DNA from: Dreissena polymorpha
Taxonomy: Eukaryota > Mollusca > Bivalvia > Myida > Dreissenidae
NCBI RefSeq assembly: GCF_020536995.1
Contig: NC_068358.1
Coordinates: 35,086,924-35,150,923, forward strand
Direction of reading: 5' to 3'
Length of the DNA: 64,000 nt
The number at the start of each line of letters is the position of its first letter. The first letter of the stretch is position 1. Shown here piece by piece: positions 1 to 14,402 of the stretch. The notes beneath the pieces are model-generated. The model was given only the letters and a program-made list of their open reading frames with translations. It did not search any database and was not told where the DNA came from. The position numbers and the translations under genes are program-made.

Positions 1-584
1 ATGGGAAAATACTTAAATCTCATGTGTAAGCATCCTTTTATGAAACAATGACTTCATTGATAGAGTTAGGGGGGGGGGTCATCACTTAATAAGGCATTCT
101 AATGCATTATTTTGATATGGTTCACAGGTCATAGGATTAAATACTATCTAGTGAGCTAATTTTTCTGCTTAACAGTGTTTGAGTTACTGGTTGTTATGGA
201 ATCACTAGTACACAATGTGTAATTTATATAATGTTACACATTGCCTCAAAATGTGTTATTGTGCACATCTAAGTGATGCTTATACTGGCTATTGTATTAT
301 TGCCACAAAAATTACCTTTGTATTATCCCTGCCAAAGACAGAGGGATATAGAATTTTTGTTGTCTGTCCGTCCGTACATCCGTCTTGTCAATTTGTCCGT
401 CTGTCACAATTTATTTTTGGTGTGGAATATCAATGCAACGAATATGCTTGGTTTACATGTATTATTGCCACTAATACCAGTTTAATCTTGTATGATTGCC
501 ACAAAAATTAGCTTAACATTGTATTATTGCCAATGTATAATTTATTATCACCAATTATCTTAATTCTAAAATGTGTATTTTCAG
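1..584. other. ALDH7A1 intron sequence at the window's left edge
   Basis: No coding sequence is seen. The stretch precedes a clear 3' splice site ending TTTTCAG at 584, so it is intronic. Around 330-410 lies a short repeat remnant that reads CCAAAGACAGAGGGATAT and then a CTGTCCGTCCGT run, the typical head of one of the dispersed repeat families in this window. A run of nine G lies near 70. Confidence 0.6.
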
Positions 585-669
585 ATCCTCCATGAGACAG
601 TCCATGATGAGGTGATCAAGCGACTGGTGAGGGCATATGGACAGCTGAGAATTGGAGACCCATGTGAAC
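585..669 (+). CDS. ALDH7A1: ALDH7A1 exon A (first in window)
   Basis: Encodes [20 protein letters not shown] and then LRIGDPCE. Acceptor TTTTCAG at 578-584, donor GTAAGC at 670. It ends with one base of the next codon (phase 1). In human ALDH7A1 this stretch directly follows the catalytic-Cys segment. Confidence 0.95.
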
Positions 670-3600
670 GTAAGCTTCTATAAGACATCTTGTGAAATCT
701 TAAACTTGTAGTCCCTTAGAAAGTTAAATTCAATTAAAGACCGTTCTTACTAGATTCAAGTTTTTAAGGCTTCATTTCCAACCCTTACTGATGAGAAGCA
801 AACAGCATAAAACCTGAACAGACTGCGAGTTACTCGCAGACTGTTCTGCTTTTATGCTGTTTGCACTTAGCCATTTCAACTAAGGCTCTGAGTGGGAAAG
901 GTTTAATATCATGGTTGAAGCTAAACGAGAACTCTGTTGGAAAAGATGTTAACTCATAACCAAGAGTTTGGAGTTTAAATTTAATTGAGTAATGACGAAT
1001 GTTCGCATGGATAGTATTGCATCATACATGTGACACAAAGGGTCAGTACTTTCTCGCCCAATATTATTTTTCTGACACTGCATCACACAGTACTAGGTCA
1101 GTACCATCTCGCCCAATATTATTTTACTGACACTGCATCACACATTACAGGGTCAGTACCCTCTCGCTGAATATTATTTGACTGACACTGCATCACAGAG
1201 TACTGTGTCAGTACCCTCGCCCAATATTATTTTACTGACATTGCATCACACAATACTGGGTCAGTAAGAAGCTAGATATGTAATATTTTTAACCAGGTTT
1301 TCCGAAGGAAAAAACTTTTATTAGATTGGCGAATGTCGGCGGGCAAGCGGGCTGAACAAGCTTGTTCTGGCCATATCTTTGTTGTTCATTGTGAGATTTT
1401 AAAATCATTTGGCACACATGTTCACCATCATTAGACGGTGTGTTGTGCGAAAGAATTACGTCGATAGCTCCAAGATCAAGGTCACACTTTGAGGTCAAAG
1501 GTCAAAAATGGCCATAAATGAGCTTGTCCGGGCCATAACTATGTCATTCATTGTGAGATTTTGAAATCATTTGGCACATTTGTTCACCATCATTGGACGG
1601 TGTGTCGCACAAAAGAATTACGTCAATATCTCCAAGGTCAAGGTCGCCACAACTAAAAATAGATTTATTTGAAACAAATGTGGTAAATGAAAAACAATCA
1701 GTTCAGTTTGAGTTGTCTCCCTTTATTGATTATAATCATGCTATCTAAATTTTATCATAAATGCAGTGCATTCATTAGTCCTCTATAAAATATGTGAACT
1801 TAGTACAAGTGAACACTTGCTCTTGTCCCATTGTGCAAATTAACAGATGCAAACCAATTGTCACAAATTGTATTAAGCATATTAGCAGATATGTTCCATG
1901 GACATCTTGGCCTGATTATCTGGCCAATTTTTTTAAATGTTAAGAAATATAGCTGAGGCAAAAAAAAATCATATTTAAATAAAGTTTGTATTGCAAATTA
2001 CATATTGGATGAACAATGTGTAAAAATCACCAACATTGATAATATTGTGATAAAAAATTAATTGCGCAATCATTTATTTTAATGATGATATTAGATATCA
2101 GATAATAAGACCTTACCTTGTTGTTCTTTAGAAAAACTTAAAGATCTCAGTGCTTTTGTGGCTGAAGTCTCAGCCTAGGGATCAGCAGGTCATTGATTTG
2201 ATTTCCAGTCTTGGCTTGTTTTTATGTCCCCCCACTATAGTAGTGGGGGACATATTGTTTTTGCCCTGTCTGTTGGTCTGTTGGTTTGTTTGCGCCAACT
2301 TTAACATTTTGCAATAACTTTTGCTATATTGAATATAGCAACTTGATATTTGGCATGCATGTGTATCTCATGGAGCTGCACATGTTGAGTGGTGAAAGGT
2401 CAAGGTCAGAGGTCAAGGTCAGAGGTCAAATATATGTGGCCAAAATCGCTCATTTTATGAATACTTTTGCAATATTGAAGATAGCAACTTGATATTTGGC
2501 ATGCATGTGTATCTCATGGAGCTGCACATTTTGAGTGGTGAAAGGTCAAGGTCATTCTTCAAGGTCAGAGGTCAAATATATGTGGCCCAAATCGCTTATT
2601 TTATGAATACTTTTGCAAAATTGAAGATAGCAACTTGATATTTGGCATGCATGTGTAACTTATGGAGCTGCACATCTTGAGTGGTGAAAGGTGAAGGTCA
2701 AGGTCATCCTGCAAGGTCAGAGGTCAAATATATGTGGCCCAAATCGCATATTTTATGAATACTTTTGCAAATTGAAGATAGCAACTTGATATTTAGCATG
2801 CATGTGTATCTCGTGGAGCTGCTTATTTTGAGTGGTGAAAGGTCAAGGTCATCCTTCTAGGTCAAATATATGGTTCAAAATTGCTCATGTAATGTAACTT
2901 CTGCAATATTGAAGCTAGCAATTTTATATTTTTTTGATATTCTCTAGGCGAAGATAAGAGAACATTTCATATATATGTAGTGTAAAATAATACTACATTT
3001 TTTACAAAGAAAATAAGATCAGAAATATGTTATTATTGTTGAAATTGTAAAATTAACGTATAACATTGCGTGATGACTATGTTTGAACCTCATCCATGTG
3101 ATATTCTCATGAAATATGTAATTTCCTGTTTATTTAGATTAAATGTTCTTGAAAATGATGTGTGTTTTATGTGTACTTCAATGCATACTGTTACATTATT
3201 TTATATGTATGTTGATGACGATGAAAATAAATTTCTGTTCTGTTCTAAGACTTCAAGTACTGGGGCGACCCTGGAAACAGACTCAAGAATGTCTCAGTGG
3301 ACTTTAGAGTGTTAAAACTCAGACTTTTTTACTTTTTAGCTCACCTGATTGCTCAGGTGAGCTTTTGTGACCGGTCTTTGTCTGTTGTACGTCCGTCTGT
3401 CTGTTAACATTTGTTCGTAAACACTCTAGAGGCCACATTTATTGTCTGATCTTCATGAAACTTGGTCAGAAGCTTTGTCCCAATGAAATCTCAGTAGAGT
3501 TTGAAACTGGGTCTTGCCGGGTCAAAAACTAGGTCACTAGGTCAAAAAAAGAAAAAACTTGTAAACATTGTAGAAGTCTCATTTCATGCCCAATCTTCAT

Positions 3601-6600
3601 GTAACTTTGTCAAAATGTTTGACCTAATGATATGTTGGTTGAGTTCAAAAGTGGTTCCAGTCCATTGAAAAACATGGCTGCCAGTGGGCGGGGCAGTTTT
3701 CCTTATTTGGCTATAGAGAAATCTTGTAAACACTCTGGAAGTCACAATTTTTGCCCAATCATCATGAAAGTTGGTCAAAACATTGGTTTTATTGATTTCT
3801 CGGACGAGTTTGGAAATGGTCCAGATCGGTGAAAAAACATGGCCACCAGTGGGCGGGCATTTTTTTCTATATGTATATAGTGAAAACATGTCAACACTTT
3901 AGAAGTCACATTTTTGGCCCAATTTTCATGAAATTTTGTCAGAACTTTTGTTTCCTAGATACGTGAGTTAAGTTTGAAAATGGTTCCGGTCCGTTGAAAA
4001 ACATGGTTGCCAGGGGGACAGGGCAGTTTTCCTTATACTTATATAGTAAAAAGGCTTGTTAAACAATCATGAATTAAGGTCATGTAACATGCGAGACAAC
4101 TCTTCTAAATATTGCATTTAAGTTTACAGTAGTTACTCCCCTTTGATTATTAATGTTTTCATAATAATACAGTGTAGATTTATGTATCATTTATGCGTTA
4201 ATTGTTATTCGAGGTTGGATGTTTTTTTTTAGCTCACCTGATTGCACAGGGGAGCTTTTGTGACCGGTCTTTGTCCGTCGTCCGTCCGTCCACATTTGTT
4301 CGTAAACACTCTAGAGGCCACATTTATTGTCCGATATTCATGAAACTTGGTCAGAAGATTTGTCCCAATGATATCTCGATCAAGTTCGAAACTGGGTCAT
4401 GCTGGGTCAAAAACTAGGTCACTAGGTCAAAAAAAAGAAAAAGCTTGTAAACACTGTAGAAGTCACATTTAATGCCCAATCTTCATGTAACTTTGTCTAA
4501 ATGTATGTCTTACTGATATGTTGGTTGAGTTTAAATGTGGTTCTGGTCTGTTGAAAAACATGGCCGCCAGTGGGTGGGACAATTTTCCTTATATGGCTAT
4601 AGAGAAACCTTGTAAACACTCTAGAAATCACAATTTTGGCCCAATCATCATGAAAGTTGGTCAAAACATTGGTTTTATTGATATGTCGGACGAGTTCGAA
4701 AATGGTCCAGATCGGTGAAAAAACATGGCCCCCAGTGGGCTGGGAATTTTTCTCTATATGTATACAGTGAAAACATGTGAACACTAGAAGTCACATTTTT
4801 TGCCCAATTTTCATGAAATTTGGTCAGATTATTTGTTTCCTTGATACGAGAGTTGAGTTGGAAAATGGTTCCGGTCAGTTGAATTAACATGGCTGCAGCG
4901 GGGGGCAGTTTTCTTATATTTATATAGTAAAAAAAAGCTTGTGAACACTCTAGAAGTCACATATTTTGCCCAATCATCATGAAACTTGGTTGACAGATTG
5001 GTTTTATATATATCTCAGATGAGTTTGCAAATGGTCCCGATGGGTCAATAAACATGGCTGCCAGGGGGGTGGGGCAGTTTTCCTTATGTGACTATATATG
5101 GAGAGAAACCTTGTGATTAAACACTATGGAAGTCACATATTTTGCCTAATCATCGTGAAACTTAGTCAATACTTTGGTTTTATTGATTTCTTGGACAAGT
5201 TGGAAAATGGCTCAGATCGGTGAAACACCCTTTTTAACTTGCCTGATTGCTCAGGTGAGGTTTTAGGATTGGTCTTTGTCCGCTGTCCGTCCGTCGACAT
5301 TTGGTTTGTTAACACTCTAGCATTCACATTTCTCAAGCATTCTTTATAAAAGTTGCTGAAAGATCTCAGTCAAGTTTGATAATAGGTCACCATTTCAAAT
5401 CTTACAAAAACAAAAACACTCCCTACGCCAGAGTTTTGGTTCAATAATGATGAAACTTGACCAGGATGTTTGTCTGGTCAATATCTAGGTCAAGTTTGAC
5501 ATTAGGTAAAGATTGAACTAACCGACTCCTCTCAGGTGAGCGAACTAGGGCCATCTTGGCCTTCATGTTATGCATTGGAGCTAAAATAAATACTGGTAGG
5601 TATAAACTTAATTTAAAAGTTGAGGAATCAGATCCATAAAGGGGCTATGAGATATTATATGTATATATGCTGAGAATACAAAGCTTTAAAGCCCCAACTC
5701 ACTGTACATAATTGTGTTGCTTGCAGCCGGTACCCTGTATGGCCCACTCCACACCAAACAAGGCGTAGAGAACTACAAGAAGGCGCTAGACGAAGCGGTC
5801 AAGCAAGGAGGCAAGATAGAGTGTGGAGGCAAGGTAAAACTGCCAGGGTTAGAGTGTGGAGGCAAGGTAAAACTGCCAGGGTAGCACTCTGTAACTACAT
5901 TATATCGGGGTCAGTTATATCGTGATGTCCAATATATGCAAATCAGTTCCCATACATAGAGTGGCATATTCTTCGTGTGTTGTATCTTATTTTTCCTGTG
6001 AATATTATATTATGAATATATATTCAGAGACTGTCATTCCTTTTGTTATTTTGTTTTATAGGTCATAGAAGGACCTGGGAACTTTGTGGAGCCAACCATA
6101 ATCTCAGGCCTGTCACATGATGCCACGATTGTTCACACTGAGACCTTTGTGCCAATTGTATACATCTTGAAGTTCCAGGTTTGAGTTAACATTTATGTCT
6201 CTGAAATATCCCAAACCTGATCAGCATTTCAACTTATTATTGTAATAATTAGTGCAATTTTGAATGGTCCTCTTCAAGGAAGAGGAGAATATTGTTTTGC
6301 TGGATGTTGGTCGGTCTGTCGGTAAACCAGTTTGTTTCCGATCAATAACTCATCAACCATGAAATTCTTGTTTATGGAGGTTTTTTATTTTATCATATGT
6401 AGATTTTTTTTTAGGAAATATATTATGTTATATAACCTACCTAATGTTACTCAGAAACGTTGAATTTTCAGTTCAGGGAGAAGTGCTTATGTGCTTCAAT
6501 TTAATTGTAAAATATGAGGTTTTGATATGGTATTAAAATGCATTTTCAAATTTAAAAGGTAATTGTCCTTTGGTAACTAATTATTATATACTGGCCTGTT

Positions 6601-9600
6601 TTAATTAGGTCAAGGACCTTTACAAATAAATTGTATTGTATCCCTGGTCAAGTCTTGTATTTTAGAAAGTTACTAAAAAAAAGATAACAGATTCCTAGAA
6701 AATGTATTAAGTTGTCACATTTACTTAAAACTCATTTAAATATTATTATACAAGGCATGTATTTGATGTGAACTGGCCAGTGGTGGACGTGAATTAAAAT
6801 TGTTTGACTTTATTTTACATTGTTTGCCTCTGTCATATGCAGACTTTGGATGAAGCTATTGCCTGGAACAATGAGGTGAAACAGGGCCTTTCCAGCAGTA
6901 TCTTCACCAAGGACATTGGCACCATCTTCAGATGGATGGGGTACGTAGCTCTAGTGGCAGTTATACATTGATACGTTTGAGAAAACGGGGTTTAATGTGT
7001 GTAAACTGTCATCCCATATTAACCCGTGAAGTCAGCAAAGGCTTATCAGGGCTGACACTTTCTGCTTTTATGATTTTTGTTGTTTAAGAAAGTTTCTTCG
7101 AAGCAAAAATCCAGTTTAGGCAGGAAGCGTTGTCCTTGTTTAGCCTGTGCAGACGATAAGCTAATCTGGGATGACTTTTTAGCTCACCTGATTGCTCAGG
7201 TGAGCTTTTGTGACCGGTCTTTGTCCGTCGTATGTCCGTCCGTCCGTAAACATTTGCTCGTAAACACTCTAGAGGCCACATTTCTTGTCCCATCTTCATG
7301 AAACTTGGTCAGAAGCTTTGTCCCAATGAAATCTCTGCCAAGTTCGAAACTGGGTTGTGCCTGGTCAAAAACTAGGTTACTAGATAAAAAAAGAAGAAAA
7401 ACCTTGTAAACACTGTAGAAGTCACATTTCATGCCCAATCTTCATGTTACTTTGTCAAAATGATTGTCTTAATGATATCTTGGTTGAGTTCAAAAGTGGT
7501 TCCGATCCGTTGAAAAACATGGCCGCCAGTGGGCGGGGCAGTTTTCCTTATTTGGCTATAGAGAAACTTTGTAAACACTCTAGAAGTCACAATTTTTGCC
7601 CAATCATCATGAAAGTTGGTCAAAACATTGGTTCAATTGATGTCTCAGACGAGTGTGAAAATGGTCGGGATCGGTGAAAAAACATGGCTGCCAGTGGGCG
7701 GGGCATTTTTCTCTAAATATATATAGTGAAAACATGTGAACACAGTAGGTCATATTTTTAGCCAAAATTTTCATGAAATTTGCTCAGAACATTTGTTTCC
7801 TTGATACGGGAGTTGAGTTCAAAGATGGTTCCCGTCAGTTGAAAAACATGGCTGCTGGGAGGGGGGCAGTTTTCTCATTATGCCCTCCCCCCCCCCTTTC
7901 GAAGAAGAGGGGGTATATTGTTATGCTCATGTCGGTCCGTCTGTCCACCAGATGGTTTCCGGATGATAACTCAAGAGCGCTTATGCCAAGGATCATGAAA
8001 CTTCATAGGTACATTGATCATGACTCGCAGATGACCCCTATTGATTTTCAGGTCACTAGGTCAAAAGTCAAGGTCACGATGACCCGAAATAGTAAAATGG
8101 TTTCCAGATGATAAGTCAAGAACGCTTATGCCTAGGATCATGAAACTTCATAGATACATTGATCATGACTCGCAGATTCCCCCTATTGATTTTCAGGTCA
8201 CTAGGTCAAAGGTCAAGGTCACAGTGACCCAATGCAGTAAAATGGTTTCTGGATGATAACTCAAGAACGCTTATGCCTAGGATCATGAAACTTCATAGAT
8301 ACATTGATCATGACTCGCAGATAACCCCTATAGATTTTCAGGTCACTAGGTCAAAGGTCAGGGTCACGATGACCGGAAATAGTAAAATGGTGTCCGGATG
8401 ATAACTCCAGAATGCTTAGGCCTAGGATCATGAAACTTTATAGGTACATTGATCATGACTCGCAGATGACCCCTATTGATTTTCAGGTCACTAGGTCAAA
8501 GGTCACGGTGACCCGAAATAGTAAAATGGTTGCCAGATGATAACTCAAGAATGCTTATGCCTAGGATCATGAAACTTCATAGGTACATTTATCATGACTC
8601 GCAGATGACCCCTGTTGATTTTCAGGTCACTAGGTCAAAGGTCAAGGTCACGATGACCCAAAATAGTTAAATGGTTTCCGGATGATAACTCAAGAAAGCT
8701 TATGCCTAGGATCATGAAACTTCATAGATACATTGATCATGACTCGCAGATGACCCCTATTGATTTTCAGGTCACTAGGTCAAAGGTCAAGGTCACAGTG
8801 ACTAAAAGCAGTAATATGGTTTCCAGATGACAACTCAAGAACGCTTATGCCTAGGATCATGAAACTTCATAGATACATTGATAATGACTCGCAGATAACC
8901 CCTATTGATTTTCAGGTCACTAGGTCAAAGGTCACGATGACCCAAAATAGTAAAATGGTTTCCGGATGATAACTCAAGAATGCTTAGGCCTAGGATCATG
9001 AAACTTCATAGGTACATTGATCACGACTCGCAGATGACCCCTATTGAATTTCAGGTCACTAGGTCAAGGTCACGGTGTCCTGAAATAGTAAAATGGTTTC
9101 CAGATGATAACTCAAGAACGCTTATGCCTAGGCTCATAAAACTTCATAGGTACAATGATCATGACTTGCAGATGACGACTATTGATTTTCAGGTCACTAG
9201 GTCAAAGGTCATGGTGACCTGAAATAGTAAAATGGTTTCTGGATGATAACTCAATAACGCTTATGCCTAGGATCATGAAACTTCATAGGTACAATGATCA
9301 TTACTCGCAGATGACCCCTATTGATTTTCAGGCTACTAGGTCAAAGGTCAAGGTCACGGTGACCTGAAATGGTAAAATGGTTGCTGGATGATAACTCAAG
9401 AACGCTTATGCCTAGGTTCATGAAACTTCATAGGTATATTGATCATGACTCGCAGATGACCCCTATTGATTATCAGGTCACTAGGTCAAAGGTCAAGGTC
9501 ACAGTGCCAAAAAACGTATTCACACAATGGTTGTCAAGGTCACGGTGACTCAACTTAGAAAAATGGTTTCCGGATGATAACTGAAGAATGCTTACGCCTA

Positions 9601-12600
9601 GGATCATGAAACTTCATAGGTACAATGATCATGACTCGCAGATTAAATAATGATGAAACTTGACCAGGATGTTTGTCTGGACAATATCTAGGTCAAGTTT
9701 GACATTTGGTAAAGATTGAATGTACCAACTCCTCTCAGGTGAGCGAACCAGGGCCATCTTGGCCTATTGTTATGCATAAGCACTGAAACCCCTTTTACAA
9801 AAGGGAGACTTGTTTATTTTATGCATGTTCATATGCATACATAAGGCATTTTACATATGTTTATGTTTTGTCATGTGATAAGCTGATCATTGATCATTAA
9901 TAAAGAATGTTCCATTTAGCCTGAAACTTTTGATTTAATGGAGCTAAAGTAAAAAGGTTTAACTAAGAGCAAACAAAGTGTTTTTAACTCACCTGAATGC
10001 TCAGGTGAACTTTTGTGACCGGTCTTCGTCCGTCGTCCGTCCGACCGTCTGTAGTTTGTCCGTCCACATTTGTTCGTAAACACTCTAGAGGCTACATTTA
10101 TTTCCGATCTGCATGAAATTTGGTCAGAACTAGGTCACTAGGTCAAAAAAAGAAAGGACTTGTAAACACTGTAGAAGTCACATTTCATGCCCAATCTTCA
10201 TGTAACTGTGTCAAAATGTTTGCCTTAATGATATGTTGGTTGAGTTAAAAAGTGGTTATGGTCCGTTGAAAAACATGGGCGGGGCAGCTTTTCTTATTTG
10301 GTTATAGAGAAACCTTGTAAACACACTAGAAGTCACAATTTTGGCCCAATCATGAAAGTTGGACAAAACATTGGTTTTATTGATATCTCGGACGAGTTCG
10401 AAAATGGTCCAGATCGGTGAAAAACATGGTTTCCAGTGGGCGGGGCATTTTTCTCTATATGTTTATAGTGAAAACATGTGAACACTCTAGAAGTCACATT
10501 TTAGGCCCAATTTTCATGAAATTTGGTCAGAACATTTGTTTTCTTGATACGAGAGTTGAGTTAAAAACTGGTTCCGGTCAGTTGAATAACATGGCTGCCG
10601 GGGGGTGCAGTTTTCTTATATTGATATAGTAAAAAAAGCTTGTGAACACTCTAGAAATCACATTTTTTCCCCAATCATCATGAAACTTGGTGAAATGATT
10701 GGTTTTATATATATCTCAGATGAGTTTGCAAATGGTCCCGATCGGTCAAAAGACATGGCCGCCAGGGGGGTGGGCAGTTTTCCTTTTGTGACTAGAGAGA
10801 AAAGGAACACTTAAGAAGTCTCATTTTTTGCCTAATCATCGTGAAACTTAGTCAATACATTGGTTTTATTGATTTCTCTGACAAGTTGGAAAATGGCTCA
10901 GATCGGTGATACACACTTTTTAGCTCACCTGATTGCTCAGGTGAGGTTTTAGAATTGGTCTTTGTCCGCCGTCCGTTCGTCCACATTTGGTTTGTAAACA
11001 CTCTAGCATTTACATTTCTCAAGCAGTCTTTATGAAAGTTGCTGAAAGATCTCAGTCAAGTTTGATCATGAGCAAAATCACATAATTAATGCCATAATTA
11101 TTGCCCTAAGATTGTCCAAATTTTCATTATATTATACAAAATCCTTGTAAACATTCTAGAGGTCACAATTTTGTTTCAGATTTTATGAATCTTGGTCCAA
11201 ATATTTATTTTTGTAAGCAAAGTTTGTTGTTTGGTTAGGGGAGTCAACTTAAAATATAGGTCACCAGGTCAAATCTTACAAAAAACAAAAACACTATACG
11301 CCAGAGTTTTGGTTCAATAATGATGAAACTTGACCAGGATTTTTGTCTGGACAATATATAGGTCAAGTTTGACGTTCGGTAAAGATTAAATGAACCGACT
11401 CCTCTCAGGTGAGCGAACTAGAGCAATCTTGGCCCTCTTGTATTTATATCTTTGCATTCTTGTGTGCTGCATTTTTATATTAATTTGAGTAAATGTATAA
11501 TCTTCAGACCCAAGGGATCTGACTGTGGCATTATAAATGTGAACATTCCAACCAATGGAGCTGAAATAGGTGGAGCGTTTGGTAAGGCAACTTTCTGATT
11601 GATTTTATTGCATAATTTTGTATATTAAATGAAATTTGTCATAAAAATAAAAATGTTAACCCTATGAATATATTCCATCATATTTAAATCTTGATGTGTT
11701 CAGAAAACAGCTTAAACAACTTAATATAATTTTGGAAATGAAATTTAAACAATTAGATGCTTGCTTTATGTAAGGACTGTCCATTTTATATATTGTACAT
11801 GCTACCCAAAGAAAATACAATTACAGTATACATACCTTTGTAAACACGATCCTTGTAGTATAATAGTACGCACTAAACAAGCAATTAACTACATCATAGC
11901 ATTTAAATGCTTTCCAGTATAGTACCAGTATGAACTCTAACTTTTTGAATTAAAGAATATTTATCAACTTGTATAATTTAACCCTTTGTTATCAAGGTTC
12001 TGCGTTTTTATGAAAATGACAAATTATAACTATATTTTTTCCTGATGTTTGTGTACCCTTCTCTATGTAAATTGCCAAATCAATTTTAATAGCTTAATTA
12101 CGTTACCTGATATCATATGCTTACTTATTCCGATAGGATCGTAATTTATCCGGAATTTTTCGTCCAAGGAATCCCACACTTTTCAGAAACCCGTCAGGTA
12201 GGTCAGAGCGGTCACATAATGCTGTGTAGCCGTACAACCAAAACGGGACATTACCCAGAATTCACTCTTATTCCGGATGGCGATATACAAAGGCCGACAT
12301 TTTGTTATTAACTTAATTGTTGCTTCTGTTTCGCTGGATTCTTCTGTTTAACAGAATAGAGAAGTTTTTGTATTGCGTTAAAACATTCTCCGTATATATA
12401 TCCGTGTATTTCTGTATTGTTTTGTGTATTTGTTTGTTTGTTCAAGGCAAAATATGCCTCAAACACGTGGCTCATGTGGACACATAAGGGCAGCATGGGA
12501 CAACCATGGTAGCTGCCTGTCGTGTGCAGGATGTACCCAGGATAACTGCTGCCCTTTCTGTGAGCATTGGTCTGCAGATACCTGGGCCATCAAGCGTTGA

Positions 12601-14368
12601 CCCTTCAAGAGTCGTGGACGCAACAAGAATAGTTCAGATCAAAGTAGGGAAAGTTCCGTGTGTCGGGACTTTTCACCACACGATCTTGACCATATGCCAC
12701 CAGTAGCTGCCAGGCATCGGTCCCTACCCCGTGACGAAACCGGACAAAATTTGCCCAGTCCGTTCATCGGGAATGACCAGTTGAATGACTCGGCATCAGA
12801 TCAACGTAGGAAAAGTTCCGTGTGTTGGGACTTTTCACCACACGATCTTGACCATATGCCACCAGTAGCTGCCAGGCATCGGTCCCTACCCCGTGACGAC
12901 ACCGGACAAAATTTGCCCGGTCCGTTCATCGGGAATGACCAGTTGACCGGTCCAGAGACTTCACCGGTCACCGGTCAACATCGACCGGTCCGGTCACCGG
13001 TCATGCTATGACCGGTCACTGACCGGTCCGGTCACCGGTCATGCTGTGACCGGTCCATCCACCGGTCATTGACCGGTCCGGTCACCGGTCATGCTGTGAC
13101 CGGTCTGGTCAACCGGTCACCGGTCATTGACTGGTCCAGTCACCAGTCATGTAATGACCGATCCGGTCACCGGGTACCGGTCTGTGCAACAGACCGTTCC
13201 GGTCACCGTTGATGTTGACACTACCTTGTCAGTACTCCACAAAGGTAGACGCAGCCCTGTTTCTACTGTGAGTCACAGACGTAAACGTGTAGTGTCTGAT
13301 GTTTCCGGCTACTCCTCCACTTCGGGCTCGTCGTCGTATGACTCATCGTCTACTTCAAATAGCCCTCATCATTATCGGAGGGAACGTCGTTCACGCTCAC
13401 CAAGTGTTTCTCGGCGTAGATTGCCTCGTAAAGAGCGATCACGCCAGCGCTCGGGGAGACGTTCGATCAGGAAACATCATTCCCAGCGCCGCCGAACAGT
13501 GTCTCGGCATCGCAGGGATAAGGGACATAGACCTTCCTCTATTAGGCGCTCTCGGACTCCTAGGTCCCCTAGTCGATCCTTCTCTGAGGAATCTATTGAC
13601 ACCCTTCCACGTGTGTCGGCCTCTATTTTGGCCTCAACACACACTTCAGCCGTTCCTACAACCACTGAGCATAATTTGTATTCAAACACTTGTTTGCATA
13701 CATATCAGTCTCAAGGTACAGGGGTTAATCTAACCACTTCGGCTGCGTTTTCAGCCCTACGGGTCTCTTCCACATTGCATAGAAGTATACCCCGAGCTGC
13801 CGCTACACCATCAAATCCCAATACTTTGTGGATCCAACAGTCGCCGGGAATCTTTGTCCCTTTTTCGACTGATCCTTTACCAGCGACCTCTGGTATTCAA
13901 AGTGAGTCTGCTGACTTGATCTCTGAGAGACCTAACTCACCAGCTTTATCTTTGATGGTGCCGGAAAAGGATTCTCTCATGATAGAAGCGAATGAATCTA
14001 TTATTTCTTCTCCTATATCCACCGGTTTCAATCAATCCAATGCTCCCGCAGATGGTTCGATTTAGGCGGGTTCGGAGTCTAATGAGGCCGAACTTTATTA
14101 TTTGGCCTCCATCAATCAGGTATACGAACTTATGTTCAATACCTTAGATGAGGACTTCTGCCCCCGCCCTTCCTTGTCTCTCACAGGATCTGCGGTTACC
14201 GTTACAGAACAGGTAGCACGCAGACGAGAGCCTGGCAGGATAAGTAAGGCTACTTCCCGAGTGGATCTACGCCTTCCTATTGGCTCTTCCACAATGGCTG
14301 TTTTTAGCTCACCTGAGCGATAGCTCGGGGTGAGCTATTGTGATCACTCACCGTCCGTCCGTCCATCC

Positions 14369-14402
<34 letters not shown>

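Noticed and set aside
3240-3315. Extra coding exon (reads [20 protein letters not shown])
   Set aside because: Looks codon-like but lacks a usable acceptor/donor pair and fits no part of ALDH7A1.
3584-4890. Several 60-100 codon frames on both strands (also 7077-7677, 10417-10814, 44749-45944)
   Set aside because: All fall in the AGCTCACCTG repeat and recur wherever it does, with no conserved start or family.
7955-9650. CRISPR array
   Set aside because: Units are ~145 bp, nearly continuous and without unique spacers; a eukaryotic dispersed repeat.
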